This document shows, piece after piece, positions 53,318 to 62,176 of a stretch of 64,000 bases of DNA. Origin of the DNA: Thiosocius sp963736445 (lineage in GTDB: Bacteria; Pseudomonadota; Gammaproteobacteria; Chromatiales; Chromatiaceae). Location of the stretch: NCBI GenBank assembly GCA_963736445.1, contig CAVTOY010000019.1:248001-312000 (forward strand), in the 5' to 3' direction. The translations under genes and the position numbers were made by a program. Every line of letters begins with the position of its first letter. The stretch's first letter is position 1. A model generated the notes under the pieces. It made no database searches. It saw nothing but the letters and a program-made list of their open reading frames with translations, and was not told the origin of the DNA.

Positions 53318-54694
53318 TCAATCGAGCAGCCTTAGGAACGCCGCCGCCTTATCCAGGCTCTCCTGGTACTCCGCATCGCAGTTCGAGTCGGCGACAATCC
53401 CGCCGCCGGCCCAGTAATAGACCACGTCATGCTGCATCAGCAGGGTGCGGATAGTGATACTGCTGTCCAGGCCGCCATCGAAGCCTAGCCGCAGGATATT
53501 GCCGCAGTAGGCCTCGCGACGCACCGGCTCGAGCTCATCGATGATCTGCATCGCGCGGCGTTTCGGCGCGCCGGTTATCGAGCCACCGGGGAAACAAGCG
53601 TCGATCAGATCCAGCGCATCCTTGCCCGCACGCAGCCTGCCCGTCACTGTGCTGACCAGGTGATGTACCGTCGCAAAGGACTCGACCTGGAACAAATCGG
53701 GCACCTCGATCGAGCCCGGTTCGCAGACCCTGCCCAGATCGTTGCGCAACAGATCGACGATCATCAGATTCTCTGCGCGATCCTTTTCGCTACTGAGCAA
53801 CTGCGCCCGCAGCGCCAGATCCTGAACGGCGCTGCTGCCGCGCGGTCGCGTGCCCTTTATCGGTCGGGTCTGCGCTCGGCCATTGCGCAGGCTCAGGAAC
53901 TGCTCCGGCGATGAACTCAGGAGCTGGCCGAAAGGATACTCGAGCAGGGCGCCATACGGTGCCGGATTGTCCAGCCGCATTCGCTGGTACAGCGTCCAGG
54001 CATCGCAGCCAATGCGTGCCTTGAAACGCTGGCTGAAATTAACCTGATAGCAATCACCGTCGCTAATGTATCGCTGGATCTGCTCGAAATCGCGCGCGTA
54101 GTCCGCGACAGACATCCCCGACTCAAGCAGGGTCCCGCGCACCTCGGGCACCGCCCCAGGCGCTGCCGAGACCGCCAATAGGCGGCGCAGTGCGGACTGC
54201 CAGGCAGAGTGATCGCGTCGGTCGCGGCCCTGCCGGACGAAATAGCTGCGCTGCCGCGCATGATCGACCACGACCGCCCAGTCGTACAGGCCGACCGCCA
54301 TATCCGGCCAATCCACCAAACCGCTGCGCGGCGGCAGTACCCCATAGCTGCGGTTCAGATCGTAGCCCAGGAAACCGATGGCGCCACCGCTGAAGGGAAG
54401 ATCCGCGATAGGGGCCGAGGTCTCACCCAGCGCGGTTCGCAGCAGCGCCAAGGGATCGGAATGGTCCATCTGCTCAACTTCGCCGGCCTCGCTGCACCCT
54501 GCCACGCCATCTTTGCTGACCAGTGTCAGATAAGGATCGGCCGCGAGGATGTCATAGCGACCGCCGCCCGATTCCGGAAAGCCGCTGTCCAACCAGACTG
54601 GCCACGGCAGTTCCCGAAGCTGGGCGTAATACTGACGATTGTCCGGCCAGTAAGGCAGACGCGTGACGAAACGCTCAGTCGAGCCCCTGTCCAA
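53318..54694 (-). CDS. pabB: Aminodeoxychorismate synthase component I
   Basis: 458 residues making 4-amino-4-deoxychorismate for folate. Chorismate-binding C-terminal half has KGTRPRGSSAVQDL and SSEKDRAENLMIVDLLRNDL, then FPGGSITGAPKRRAMQIIDE. The N-terminal half is the usual tryptophan-binding-like domain of PabB/TrpE. It overlaps nothing and ends 28 bases from galU's convergent stop. Confidence 0.95.
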   Translation of the reverse strand: MDRGSTERFVTRLPYWPDNRQYYAQLRELPWPVWLDSGFPESGGGRYDILAADPYLTLVSKDGVAGCSEAGEVEQMDHSDPLALLRTALGETSAPIADLPFSGGAIGFLGYDLNRSYGVLPPRSGLVDWPDMAVGLYDWAVVVDHARQRSYFVRQGRDRRDHSAWQSALRRLLAVSAAPGAVPEVRGTLLESGMSVADYARDFEQIQRYISDGDCYQVNFSQRFKARIGCDAWTLYQRMRLDNPAPYGALLEYPFGQLLSSSPEQFLSLRNGRAQTRPIKGTRPRGSSAVQDLALRAQLLSSEKDRAENLMIVDLLRNDLGRVCEPGSIEVPDLFQVESFATVHHLVSTVTGRLRAGKDALDLIDACFPGGSITGAPKRRAMQIIDELEPVRREAYCGNILRLGFDGGLDSSITIRTLLMQHDVVYYWAGGGIVADSNCDAEYQESLDKAAAFLRLLD

Positions 54695-54715
54695 GACTGG
54701 CCGCGCCCAGACCTT

Positions 54716-55081
54716 TCAGGGTGCGACAAGATAACGCCATTTCCCCTCCTGGGGCGCGCCCTCCAGCGCAGAATCGGCATCAGGCCGCCAACACGCCGAC
54801 TGTTCAATCATCGCGGCCAGTTCAAAGTCCTTGTCGCTGATCGCATCCTCGGAGTGGGTACGCAGCTGCACCAGGACGCCACCCCAGCCGATTTGCAGAT
54901 CGGGGTGATGCCAGGTCACCTCGGCGAGATGGCTGATGCCGTTGGCGAGCAGCATGCTGGCGCGCCATCCGTCCGTCTTGTACTGGCGACATAGATGGCC
55001 CGACTCGACATACCAGTGCGGCAGACTGGCCTGCACACGGTCACGCGCCTCTTGTTCGGTAAAAGTGGACAACTGACTCAT
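54716..55081 (-). CDS. phhB: Pterin-4a-carbinolamine dehydratase
   Basis: 121 residues. Catalytic region EVTWHHPDLQIGWGGVLVQL with the conserved His pair. The enzyme recycles pterin cofactors and is here next to pabB (21 bases), fitting a pterin/folate unit. AGGAGGAGACATG gives a strong ribosome site. Confidence 0.92.
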   Translation of the reverse strand: MSQLSTFTEQEARDRVQASLPHWYVESGHLCRQYKTDGWRASMLLANGISHLAEVTWHHPDLQIGWGGVLVQLRTHSEDAISDKDFELAAMIEQSACWRPDADSALEGAPQEGKWRYLVAP

Positions 55082-55442
55082 GTCTCCTCCTCACTGCGAT
55101 GCCGGTGTAGGCAAAGAAAACGCCGTTCTCGCGGCGCGGTGCGTCTCATTCTAGCGATTACCCGCGGCGCGATCATTGCGCCAAGACCACGCCGGATGGC
55201 GGGAAAAGACAGGGCTGGACTCGACCTCACCCCTCACCAGTAGCAAGGTGTTGCGATGCCGGCTGTGGCCTGCGACGTCCCAATCTGGTGCGCATGCCCC
55301 AGCACTGCGCGCATCAGACGTCAGCCTGCGGCACCATTGCGCCCTGTGCTTAGCCCTCTGGTGTTGCCCGCAGCATTATAAAAGGCAAGGATGGCGCAAT
55401 TATTGCTCGGCAAAAATGCCGAGAGGTCTAAGCCGTGTCGCG
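55082..55442. other. Gene-free control region before the glucosylglycerate module
   Basis: About 360 bases between divergent phhB and the GH13 gene. A frame stays open through part of it in phase with the GH13 gene, but lacks homology to the family. Promoters for both directions should be here; none was clear. Confidence 0.4.
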
Positions 55443-57221
55443 ATGCACCCGATGAAAAGCCCGGAAGCGGATCCGCAGCCGCCGCAGATCCCGCCGCATC
55501 TGCCGGCGGTGGAGCGCATTGTCGCCCGCCTCACCTACCTGTACGGTGAGGACCGCGCCGAACCAATCGCGCGGCGGATTCGACGCCTGCTAGAGACCCA
55601 TCGCCAGCTACGCACACGCGTCTTGCAGGGTGACCGCTGGACACACCGCGACCTGGTCTTGATTACCTATGCCGACAGCATCCAGTCGAGCATGCACCCG
55701 CCCTTGCAGACATTGCACCAGGTCCTCAACGCGCACCTGGCCGATGCCTTCAGCATGGTACACATCCTGCCGTTTTTCCCTTGGAGCTCCGATGACGGCT
55801 TCTCAGTGACCGATTTTCGCGCTGTGAGAACCGATCTTGGTAGCTGGGAAGACATCAAGTGCCTCGCCGAGGACTTCGACCTGGCGATCGACCTGGTCCT
55901 GAATCACTGCTCGCGCGAGAATCTGTGGTTCATCGATTATCTGTTTGGCGACCAGCCGGCTTGCGACTACTTCATCGAGCTGGACCCTTCGACCAATCTC
56001 TCGCTGGTCACCAGACCGCGCAGTACACCGTTGCTGAGCGGCGTGCGCACCCAGACCGGGATGCGCCATGTGTGGACGACGTTCAGCAACGACCAGATTG
56101 ACCTCAATTACGCCAACCCGGACGTATTGATCGAGTTTATCGACATCCTGCTGTACTACATTCGGCGGGGCGCCCGCATGGTTCGCCTGGATGCCGTCGC
56201 CTATCTGTGGAAGACCATTGGCACCAGCTGCATCCACCTGTCGCAGACACATCAGGTAGTCAAATTGTTTCGCGACGTCCTCGAACTGGTCGAGCCGGCT
56301 GCATTGATCATGACCGAGACCAATGTGCCGCATGCAGAGAACATCAGCTATTTCGGGGATGGCGACGAGGCGCACGTGGTCTATCAGTTCAGTCTGCCGC
56401 CGCTGCTGCTGCACGGACTGATTGCCGGTACCAGCCGGTACCTGAATGCATGGGCGATGTCGCTGGAGGATCTGGTGTTGCCGTCGGGCTGCACCTTCCT
56501 CAACTTCACCGCCTCGCACGACGGCGTAGGCCTGCGCCCGCTCGAGGGACTCGTGCCGCCTGATGAAGTCGACACCCTGCTGGCTACCATGCGAGAACGC
56601 GGCGGCTACATCTCGACCAAGTCGAACAGCGACGGCAGCGAAAGCCCTTATGAGCTAAACATCAGCTACTTCGACGCCTTTCGCGACAGCACCGGCGACA
56701 ATCGCTGGCACATCGAGCAATTCATGGTATCGCAGGTCGTTTCGCTGGCCTTCAAGGGTATTCCGGCGGTCTATATCCATTGCCTGACGGCCACGCCCAA
56801 CGACACCCTTGGCGTCGAGCGCAGCGGCATGACGCGTTCGGTCAATCGCCGTAAATGGGACCGCAGCGAACTGCAGCAGCTGATCGATGACCCGGCGTCC
56901 GAGACCGGGCGGGTATTCAAGCTCTATACCCGACTGCTGGAGCTGCGCCGCAACCAAGTGGCTTTTCACCCGGACGCCAAGCAGACCCTCCTGGACCTCG
57001 GCGATCCGCTGTTCGGCTTCGAGCGGACGGCGACCGACGGCGCCCAACATATCCTGGTGGTCGCCAATCTGACCGCGCGGAGCGTCGCCCTGGGCCTCGA
57101 CCGCCTGCCCACCGATCTCCGGGCCCGCGAAGAACTGCTGGCCCTCAACAAGCTAGAATTCATTCAAGATGCGCTGATACTGGAACCCTTCGCGGTATTC
57201 TGGTTTAGTCAGCGCACCTGA
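55443..57221 (+). CDS. GH13_18 sugar phosphorylase (probable glucosylglycerate phosphorylase)
   Basis: 592 residues from ATG 55443. Family 13 subfamily 18 active site: nucleophile Asp in ARMVRLDAVAYLWK, acid/base Glu in LIMTETNVPHAENI, third Asp in TASHDGVGLRP. Such enzymes reversibly phosphorolyse sucrose, glucosylglycerate or related sugars. Since the next two genes make glucosylglycerate, that substrate is favoured; sucrose is the alternative. The three genes are 35 and 11 bases apart. Confidence 0.85.
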   Translation: MHPMKSPEADPQPPQIPPHLPAVERIVARLTYLYGEDRAEPIARRIRRLLETHRQLRTRVLQGDRWTHRDLVLITYADSIQSSMHPPLQTLHQVLNAHLADAFSMVHILPFFPWSSDDGFSVTDFRAVRTDLGSWEDIKCLAEDFDLAIDLVLNHCSRENLWFIDYLFGDQPACDYFIELDPSTNLSLVTRPRSTPLLSGVRTQTGMRHVWTTFSNDQIDLNYANPDVLIEFIDILLYYIRRGARMVRLDAVAYLWKTIGTSCIHLSQTHQVVKLFRDVLELVEPAALIMTETNVPHAENISYFGDGDEAHVVYQFSLPPLLLHGLIAGTSRYLNAWAMSLEDLVLPSGCTFLNFTASHDGVGLRPLEGLVPPDEVDTLLATMRERGGYISTKSNSDGSESPYELNISYFDAFRDSTGDNRWHIEQFMVSQVVSLAFKGIPAVYIHCLTATPNDTLGVERSGMTRSVNRRKWDRSELQQLIDDPASETGRVFKLYTRLLELRRNQVAFHPDAKQTLLDLGDPLFGFERTATDGAQHILVVANLTARSVALGLDRLPTDLRAREELLALNKLEFIQDALILEPFAVFWFSQRT

Positions 57222-57256
57222 ACCCGGCGGTTCAACAGCGCAGGACTAGCTGGCCT

Positions 57257-58102
57257 ATGCAGCCCATACCTACCCTCATATTCAGTGACCTGGACGGGAC
57301 TCTGCTCGACCATGACGACTACCGCTTCGATGCCGCCCGCCCGGCGCTGGCGGCCATCCGTGATCTGGGCATCCCGCTGATACTCAGCACGAGCAAGACC
57401 CTGGCCGAAGTCGCGGTGATCAATCAGGCGCTCGATAATCACCACCCGGCGATTATCGAGAACGGCAGCGCCCTGTGCTTTCCGCTCGCTCACGAATATC
57501 CCTTCGAGCTGATCGCGCATGAAACGCTCGACGCCCATGCGATCATCAGGCTTTCGCCCCCCTACGCGGAAATCCGGCATTTCATCCAAGAACAGCGCGG
57601 CGAGCACGGCTGGAAACTCCGCGGCTTCGGCGACATGCGCACCCAGGACGTGGTGGAGCTCGCGGGCCTCGATGAAGATGCGGCACACAGGGCCATGCAG
57701 CGCATGGGCAGCGAACCCTTCGTGTGGCTGGACGACGAGACCACGCTGGCGCGTTTCCGCCAAGCTGCACAGCAGCAGGGACTAACGATCACCCGCGGTG
57801 GACGCTTCTGGCACCTCATGGGCCAGACGAGCAAGGCCGAGGGTCTCAAGGCGATGCGCACGCTCTATGCGGTGGACAGCGTCGAGCGCATCACCAGTGT
57901 TGCGCTCGGCGACAGCGAGAATGACAAGGCGATGTTGCAGAGTGCCGATATCGCCGTCGTGATCAAGCGACCGGACGGCAGTCATCTGGATTGCCATGGC
58001 ATCCGGAAGACGCTGCTCTCGGAGCGACCAGGACCTGCTGGTTGGAACGAGGCCGTCCTGCAGATCCTATCGCATCACATCCACGATACGCCCGAGGTCT
58101 GA
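57257..58102 (+). CDS. Glucosyl/mannosyl-3-phosphoglycerate phosphatase (HAD family)
   Basis: 281 residues, HAD-superfamily IIB. Catalytic motif FSDLDGTLLDHDD, and motif IV GDSENDKAMLQSADIAVVIK. It would dephosphorylate glucosyl-3-phosphoglycerate made by the next gene. MpgP and GpgP share this family and are told apart by context; GpgS next door favours the glucosyl form. Confidence 0.88.
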   Translation: MQPIPTLIFSDLDGTLLDHDDYRFDAARPALAAIRDLGIPLILSTSKTLAEVAVINQALDNHHPAIIENGSALCFPLAHEYPFELIAHETLDAHAIIRLSPPYAEIRHFIQEQRGEHGWKLRGFGDMRTQDVVELAGLDEDAAHRAMQRMGSEPFVWLDDETTLARFRQAAQQQGLTITRGGRFWHLMGQTSKAEGLKAMRTLYAVDSVERITSVALGDSENDKAMLQSADIAVVIKRPDGSHLDCHGIRKTLLSERPGPAGWNEAVLQILSHHIHDTPEV

Positions 58103-58113
58103 GGAGGCCACGC

Positions 58114-59319
58114 TTGGACTTTTTCCAGAACGGCACCATCACCACGCTACACAAGCTTTGCCGCCGACCGATTGAGGAAATGGAGGCCGAGCTCAAGGAA
58201 TTTTCAGCCGAACGCCCGATGGCGCTGATCCTGCCGAGTCTGTATTCCGAGTTGGAAGGCCCCGCCTTGCCAAAGATCGTCGAGGAGCTGAAACACGCCA
58301 CCTATATCTCGGAGATCATCGTCGGCCTCGATCAGGCCGACGAAAATCAGTTCGAACATGCCAAGACGTTCTTCTCCGTCCTGCCGCAGAACGTGCACAT
58401 CCTCTGGAACGACGGTTCCTGGCTGCGTGAGATCGATGCACAGCTGCAGGCGCAGGATCTCGCCCCGACCCAACCGGGAAAAGGGCGCAACGCCTGGTAT
58501 TGCATGGGCTACGCCCTGGCGCTCGAGCACTGCGAGGCCATTGCCCTGCACGACTGCGATATCCTTACCTACGACCGTAGCCTACCCGCGCGCCTGTTCT
58601 ACCCAGTGGCGAACCCCGCCTTCAGTTTCGATTTCTGTAAGGGCTACTATGCGCGTATCGATGGCGACCGTCTGAGCGGCCGCGTCACCCGATTGTTCGT
58701 CACACCGTTGATTCGCGCATTGAAAAGGGTCGTCGGCCAGATGGACTATCTCGAGTTCATGGACAGCTTTCGCTATCCCCTGTCCGGTGAATTCTCACTG
58801 AGTCGTGATTTTGTCAAGATACTGCGCATACCGAGTGACTGGGGCCTCGAGGTCGGCGTACTTTCAGAGGTCTATCGCACCTTGTCACGCAGCAGCGTCT
58901 GCCAGGTCGATATCGCCGATCAATATGATCACAAGCACCAGGCGCTCTCTCAGGACGACGCCAACCAGGGTTTGATGCGGATGAGCGTTGAGATCGCCAA
59001 ATCGCTCTATCGCAAGCTTGCGACCGAGGGAGTCACCCTCTCGACCGAGGACTTCCGGTCGATCAAGGCCACTTACTACCGAATTGCGCTCGATTCGACC
59101 GAGAGGTTTTTCTACGACGCCCGAATCAATGGCCTGCGGTATGACCGCCATCAGGAGGAAAGCAGTATCGAGGTGTTTTCACAAAGCATCATGGCAGCCG
59201 GCGAAACTTTCCTGGCCAACCCGATGGAGTCTCCATTCATCCCCAATTGGAACCGGGTGCATGACGCATTTCCGGATATCTGCCAACAGTTGATCAAGGC
59301 GGTGAAGGCAAATAGCTGA
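58114..59319 (+). CDS. gpgS: Glucosyl-3-phosphoglycerate synthase
   Basis: 401 residues from TTG 58114, chosen because GAGGAGG ends 6 bases upstream. GT81-type glycosyltransferase with the DxD region LHDCDILTYDRSLP and family blocks GKGRNAWYCMGYALALEHCE and DWGLEVGVLSEVYR. It transfers glucose from NDP-glucose to 3-phosphoglycerate. The product glucosylglycerate is an osmolyte used under salt or nitrogen stress. Its stop overlaps the ATG of the next gene. Confidence 0.93.
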   Translation: MDFFQNGTITTLHKLCRRPIEEMEAELKEFSAERPMALILPSLYSELEGPALPKIVEELKHATYISEIIVGLDQADENQFEHAKTFFSVLPQNVHILWNDGSWLREIDAQLQAQDLAPTQPGKGRNAWYCMGYALALEHCEAIALHDCDILTYDRSLPARLFYPVANPAFSFDFCKGYYARIDGDRLSGRVTRLFVTPLIRALKRVVGQMDYLEFMDSFRYPLSGEFSLSRDFVKILRIPSDWGLEVGVLSEVYRTLSRSSVCQVDIADQYDHKHQALSQDDANQGLMRMSVEIAKSLYRKLATEGVTLSTEDFRSIKATYYRIALDSTERFFYDARINGLRYDRHQEESSIEVFSQSIMAAGETFLANPMESPFIPNWNRVHDAFPDICQQLIKAVKANS

Positions 59320-60242
59320 TGCAGGCCCGAAGGTTCTGCATCGCATCAAAGATCTCCGGCCCGAGAACCGCGGCGTACCTGAGTCTCTGTGCGTGCCTCC
59401 TGTCGGGGGTAGCGACGGCCGCGGACCCCAGGCCCGATGCCGGTGCAAACGGCGCCGGGCGCAGCGCGGCGTTTAACCCAGAGGTGCAATCCAAGATCGA
59501 CGTCGACGCGCGCGGTGAACAAGGCGACACCCTGTTGCACTGGGTGACGTTCGAGGGCAACGAAGACATGGTGAGGCGGCTGATCGCTGCAGGCGCGAAT
59601 CCCAACGCGCGGGTCGAAAAGGGCAGTACACCCTTGCACCTGGCCGCCTACCGCGGTCATACCTCCATCGCCGCGATGCTCATCGCACATGGCGCATTGG
59701 TCAACGTCAAGACCGATGCGGGCATAACGCCCCTTGACTGGGCGCAGCGCAATGGACATGACGACATGATCAGCCTACTGCTGGCAAACGGCGCGAAGCA
59801 GGGACGTAAACTCCCACGCGGCCGATCCACTGTCTCCCCGGCGAGCGAGGCCAAAGCCAGAGTGAAGCGATCGGCCAAGCCGAGAAAACCGCTACGCCTG
59901 GACCTGGATTCACTGCCCGAATTGCAATCGCTCACGTCGACCGCCAGTACCCGCACCACCGCTGAAGGCCGCGACGGCCTGGCAACTGATTCGGCCTGGC
60001 GCGTGCAGTTTGGCGCATTCCGCTCGGCGGAACGCGCCGCGGCGGCGCGCAAGCTGTATCGCGAACAACATGCCGAGCTGCTGCCTCAGGTAGACTTGGA
60101 AATACGCAAAGCCAGAGTCAACGAAAAAGACTTCTATCGGGTACAGGTGATGACCGCGAGCAAGAGTGCGGCGACATCCCTGTGTGATCAGCTGCAGCGG
60201 CGCGACCAGCCCTGCCGCGTGATCAAGTCGCCGACTCGATAG
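59319..60242 (+). CDS. Ankyrin-repeat protein with C-terminal SPOR domain
   Basis: 307 residues. Signal peptide (AAYLSLCACLLSGVATAADP), then three ankyrin repeats (DTLLHWVTFEGNEDMVRRLI; STPLHLAAYRGHTSIAAMLI; ITPLDWAQRNGHDDMISLLL). A basic linker and a SPOR domain follow (WRVQFGAFRSAERAAAARKL to the end). SPOR binds denuded peptidoglycan. TGATG overlaps the gpgS stop. Why it is coupled to an osmolyte gene is unclear. Confidence 0.85.
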   Translation: MQARRFCIASKISGPRTAAYLSLCACLLSGVATAADPRPDAGANGAGRSAAFNPEVQSKIDVDARGEQGDTLLHWVTFEGNEDMVRRLIAAGANPNARVEKGSTPLHLAAYRGHTSIAAMLIAHGALVNVKTDAGITPLDWAQRNGHDDMISLLLANGAKQGRKLPRGRSTVSPASEAKARVKRSAKPRKPLRLDLDSLPELQSLTSTASTRTTAEGRDGLATDSAWRVQFGAFRSAERAAAARKLYREQHAELLPQVDLEIRKARVNEKDFYRVQVMTASKSAATSLCDQLQRRDQPCRVIKSPTR

Positions 60243-60290
60243 TCATAGTCGGGCTGCTGGATGGCGGATCGCGTCGATCGGCCCCGTCGA

Positions 60291-60725
60291 TTACAGATAA
60301 TCCGGCAGTCGTCCACGAATCTGGTCGGCGGACTGCGTCGTCACGTCCGTGGCGACCTCGTCCTTGATGAGGCCGCGCAATGCGTCGGATTGATGTTTGC
60401 GCAGCATGCCGAGGAAAGACGGGGCGGCCATGACGTAGAGTCTGCCGAAGGCCCGGCTGTTGCGCCCTTTTTCGAGATGCCGGCAGACCTCGGCGGCGAA
60501 GCGGTTGGCCGATTCGTCCTTGGCCTCATTGGCATTGCCGTAACCATGCTTGGCGCCGTTGCCGCTGTTGCCACGCCCTCCGCGATCGCTCACGAGATCC
60601 CCTTCATGCAGACGCACTGTGGGGTTGCTCAGGGTCTCTATTTCATCGATCGCGCCGGCAGGCTTGTCGGCCGTGAAGAACCGCGCGCGACTGGCGTCGG
60701 CGACGACCACCCAGATATTGCTCAT
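60291..60725 (-). CDS. Host-attachment-family protein
   Basis: 144 residues from ATG 60725, preceded by GAGGGAGAAAG. Pattern SNIWVVVADASRARFFTADK at the start and GRLYVMAAPSFLGMLRKHQS near the end, typical of the Host_attach family (eRF1-like fold). The name comes from a plant-pathogen study; in free-living bacteria the role is unknown. A Gly/Asn-rich loop (GGRGNSGNGAKHGYGNANEA) sits in the middle. Confidence 0.85.
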   Translation of the reverse strand: MSNIWVVVADASRARFFTADKPAGAIDEIETLSNPTVRLHEGDLVSDRGGRGNSGNGAKHGYGNANEAKDESANRFAAEVCRHLEKGRNSRAFGRLYVMAAPSFLGMLRKHQSDALRGLIKDEVATDVTTQSADQIRGRLPDYL

Positions 60726-61075
60726 TATTGCTTTCTCCCTCTGCGGTTGCGGTTTCAACGAACTTTCCCTCCGTCTCACGCCCGGCGTGACCTTGCGCCC
60801 TCCAACAACGCGTGCAGCCCACTTGCGTGGACTGATTCGTGGAATTCTCGGGCGCCCCCGACAAGCCAGCGAGTCCGTTGGCGATCCCCTGGCTGAGGTT
60901 AACGAAAGGGGCCTAGCCCCTCAAGTCTAGACTCAGAAGCCGGATTGGGCACCAAGAGGAGCCCGTGATCACCAGGCGTTGCCAGCAGGGGCGCGTTTGG
61001 TTAACGTCGAAGGGTGGAACTGCCCTATCGCCAAAACTGAAGGCCGCTACCCCCACCGGCCGCGTACTGAAGTAG
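60726..61075. other. Gene-free region upstream of the mnh operon
   Basis: About 350 bases. It holds GGGGC/GCCCC (60908-60920, 3-base loop), which is too short to call a terminator. It probably carries the mnh promoter. No other element seen. Confidence 0.4.
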
Positions 61076-61543
61076 ATGCACTATCTGTTTGTATCGGTCT
61101 TTCTGTTTGCATTCTGGCTAGTCTTGTCGGGCCACTTCACGTTGCTGCTGCTAAGCTTTGGCGTCGTGTCGGCGCTATTGGTTACCTGGTTTGTGCGGCG
61201 TATGGATACCACGGACAGCGAACAGGGCGATTTTTACCCGAGCGTCAAGCTGCTTGGCTACTTTGGCTGGCTGCTATGGTCTGTGGTCAAAGCCAATATC
61301 GATGTAACCCGCCGCATCTGGGACCCGAGCCTGCCGATCAAGCCCAACTGGACGCGCCTGGACACGAAGGTCTCTACGCCAATGGAAAAGACGCTCTATG
61401 CCAACTCCATCACGCTGACTCCCGGCACCCTCACTACCGATGTGGGCGACGATCATTTCATGATCCATGCGCTATCGCAGGAAGGCATCGACGAACTCCG
61501 CGAGGGTGAGATGGAACGGCGGATCCGCCGTCTGGGAGTCTGA
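61076..61543 (+). CDS. mnhE: Multisubunit Na+/H+ antiporter subunit E
   Basis: 155 residues with about three transmembrane helices at the N-terminus (MHYLFVSVFLFAFWLVLSGH) and the family block ANSITLTPGTLTTDVGDDHF. Small subunit of the Mnh/Mrp complex, which exchanges Na+ for H+ using the proton gradient. First gene of the operon; order E, F, G, B, C, D differs from the A-to-G order of Bacillus mrp. Confidence 0.95.
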   Translation: MHYLFVSVFLFAFWLVLSGHFTLLLLSFGVVSALLVTWFVRRMDTTDSEQGDFYPSVKLLGYFGWLLWSVVKANIDVTRRIWDPSLPIKPNWTRLDTKVSTPMEKTLYANSITLTPGTLTTDVGDDHFMIHALSQEGIDELREGEMERRIRRLGV

Positions 61544-61547
61544 GGCC

Positions 61548-61832
61548 ATGATTATCGCCGCGATTTTCGCGATTCTCGTTACTATGGTGCTGGCGCTGAT
61601 CCGGGCCTTCAAGGGACCGACAGAATACGACCGCATGCTCGCCGCCAACGTCTTCGGTACCAAGACGGTGCTTTTGATCGCGCTGGCCGGCTACCTCTTG
61701 TCCTGGAACAGTTTTCTCGATGTCGCCCTGCTGTACGCGCTGATCAACTTCGTCAGTACGATCGCCGTGATGCGTTTCTTCGAGTACGGTCGGCCCAGGG
61801 ACAAGACCACGCAAGCGGAGGACGCGCCATGA
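61548..61832 (+). CDS. mnhF: Multisubunit Na+/H+ antiporter subunit F
   Basis: 94 residues from ATG 61548, three transmembrane helices, pattern RAFKGPTEYDRMLAANVFGT. Starts 4 bases after mnhE and overlaps mnhG by 4 bases. Confidence 0.93.
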   Translation: MIIAAIFAILVTMVLALIRAFKGPTEYDRMLAANVFGTKTVLLIALAGYLLSWNSFLDVALLYALINFVSTIAVMRFFEYGRPRDKTTQAEDAP

Positions 61833-62176
61833 CTCTGCTGGTCGAGGTACTCACCGATGTGTGTCTGGTCGCCGGGGGCGTCTTGTGCATCACCGGCGGC
61901 ATCGGTTTGTTGCGCATGCCCGATTTCTTTGCCCGTGTGCATGCAGCCGGTGTGACCGAGACGCTGGCCACGCCGCTGCTGCTGATCGGTTTGATGCTGC
62001 AGATGGAGTGGTCACTGGATCTGATCAAGGTGCTGATCATCATCGCCCTGATCCTGGCAACCAACCCCACCGCGACGCACTCGATGGCCAAGGCTGCCTT
62101 GCACGGTGGAGAGCGGCCACTGGTCGCCAACGATGGCAAGGGCACGGCGCAGGAGGACGCCTCATCGAAGGCCTGA
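61829..62176 (+). CDS. mnhG: Multisubunit Na+/H+ antiporter subunit G
   Basis: 115 residues, three helices, pattern GGIGLLRMPDFFARVHAAGV typical of MnhG. It overlaps mnhF by 4 bases. Its 3' end carries the ribosome site AGGAGG (62150-62155) of the next gene. Confidence 0.93.
   Translation: MTLLVEVLTDVCLVAGGVLCITGGIGLLRMPDFFARVHAAGVTETLATPLLLIGLMLQMEWSLDLIKVLIIIALILATNPTATHSMAKAALHGGERPLVANDGKGTAQEDASSKA

Noticed and set aside
60908..60920. GGGGC/GCCCC hairpin upstream of mnhE
   Set aside because: A 5-bp stem without T-tract is too weak to call a terminator.
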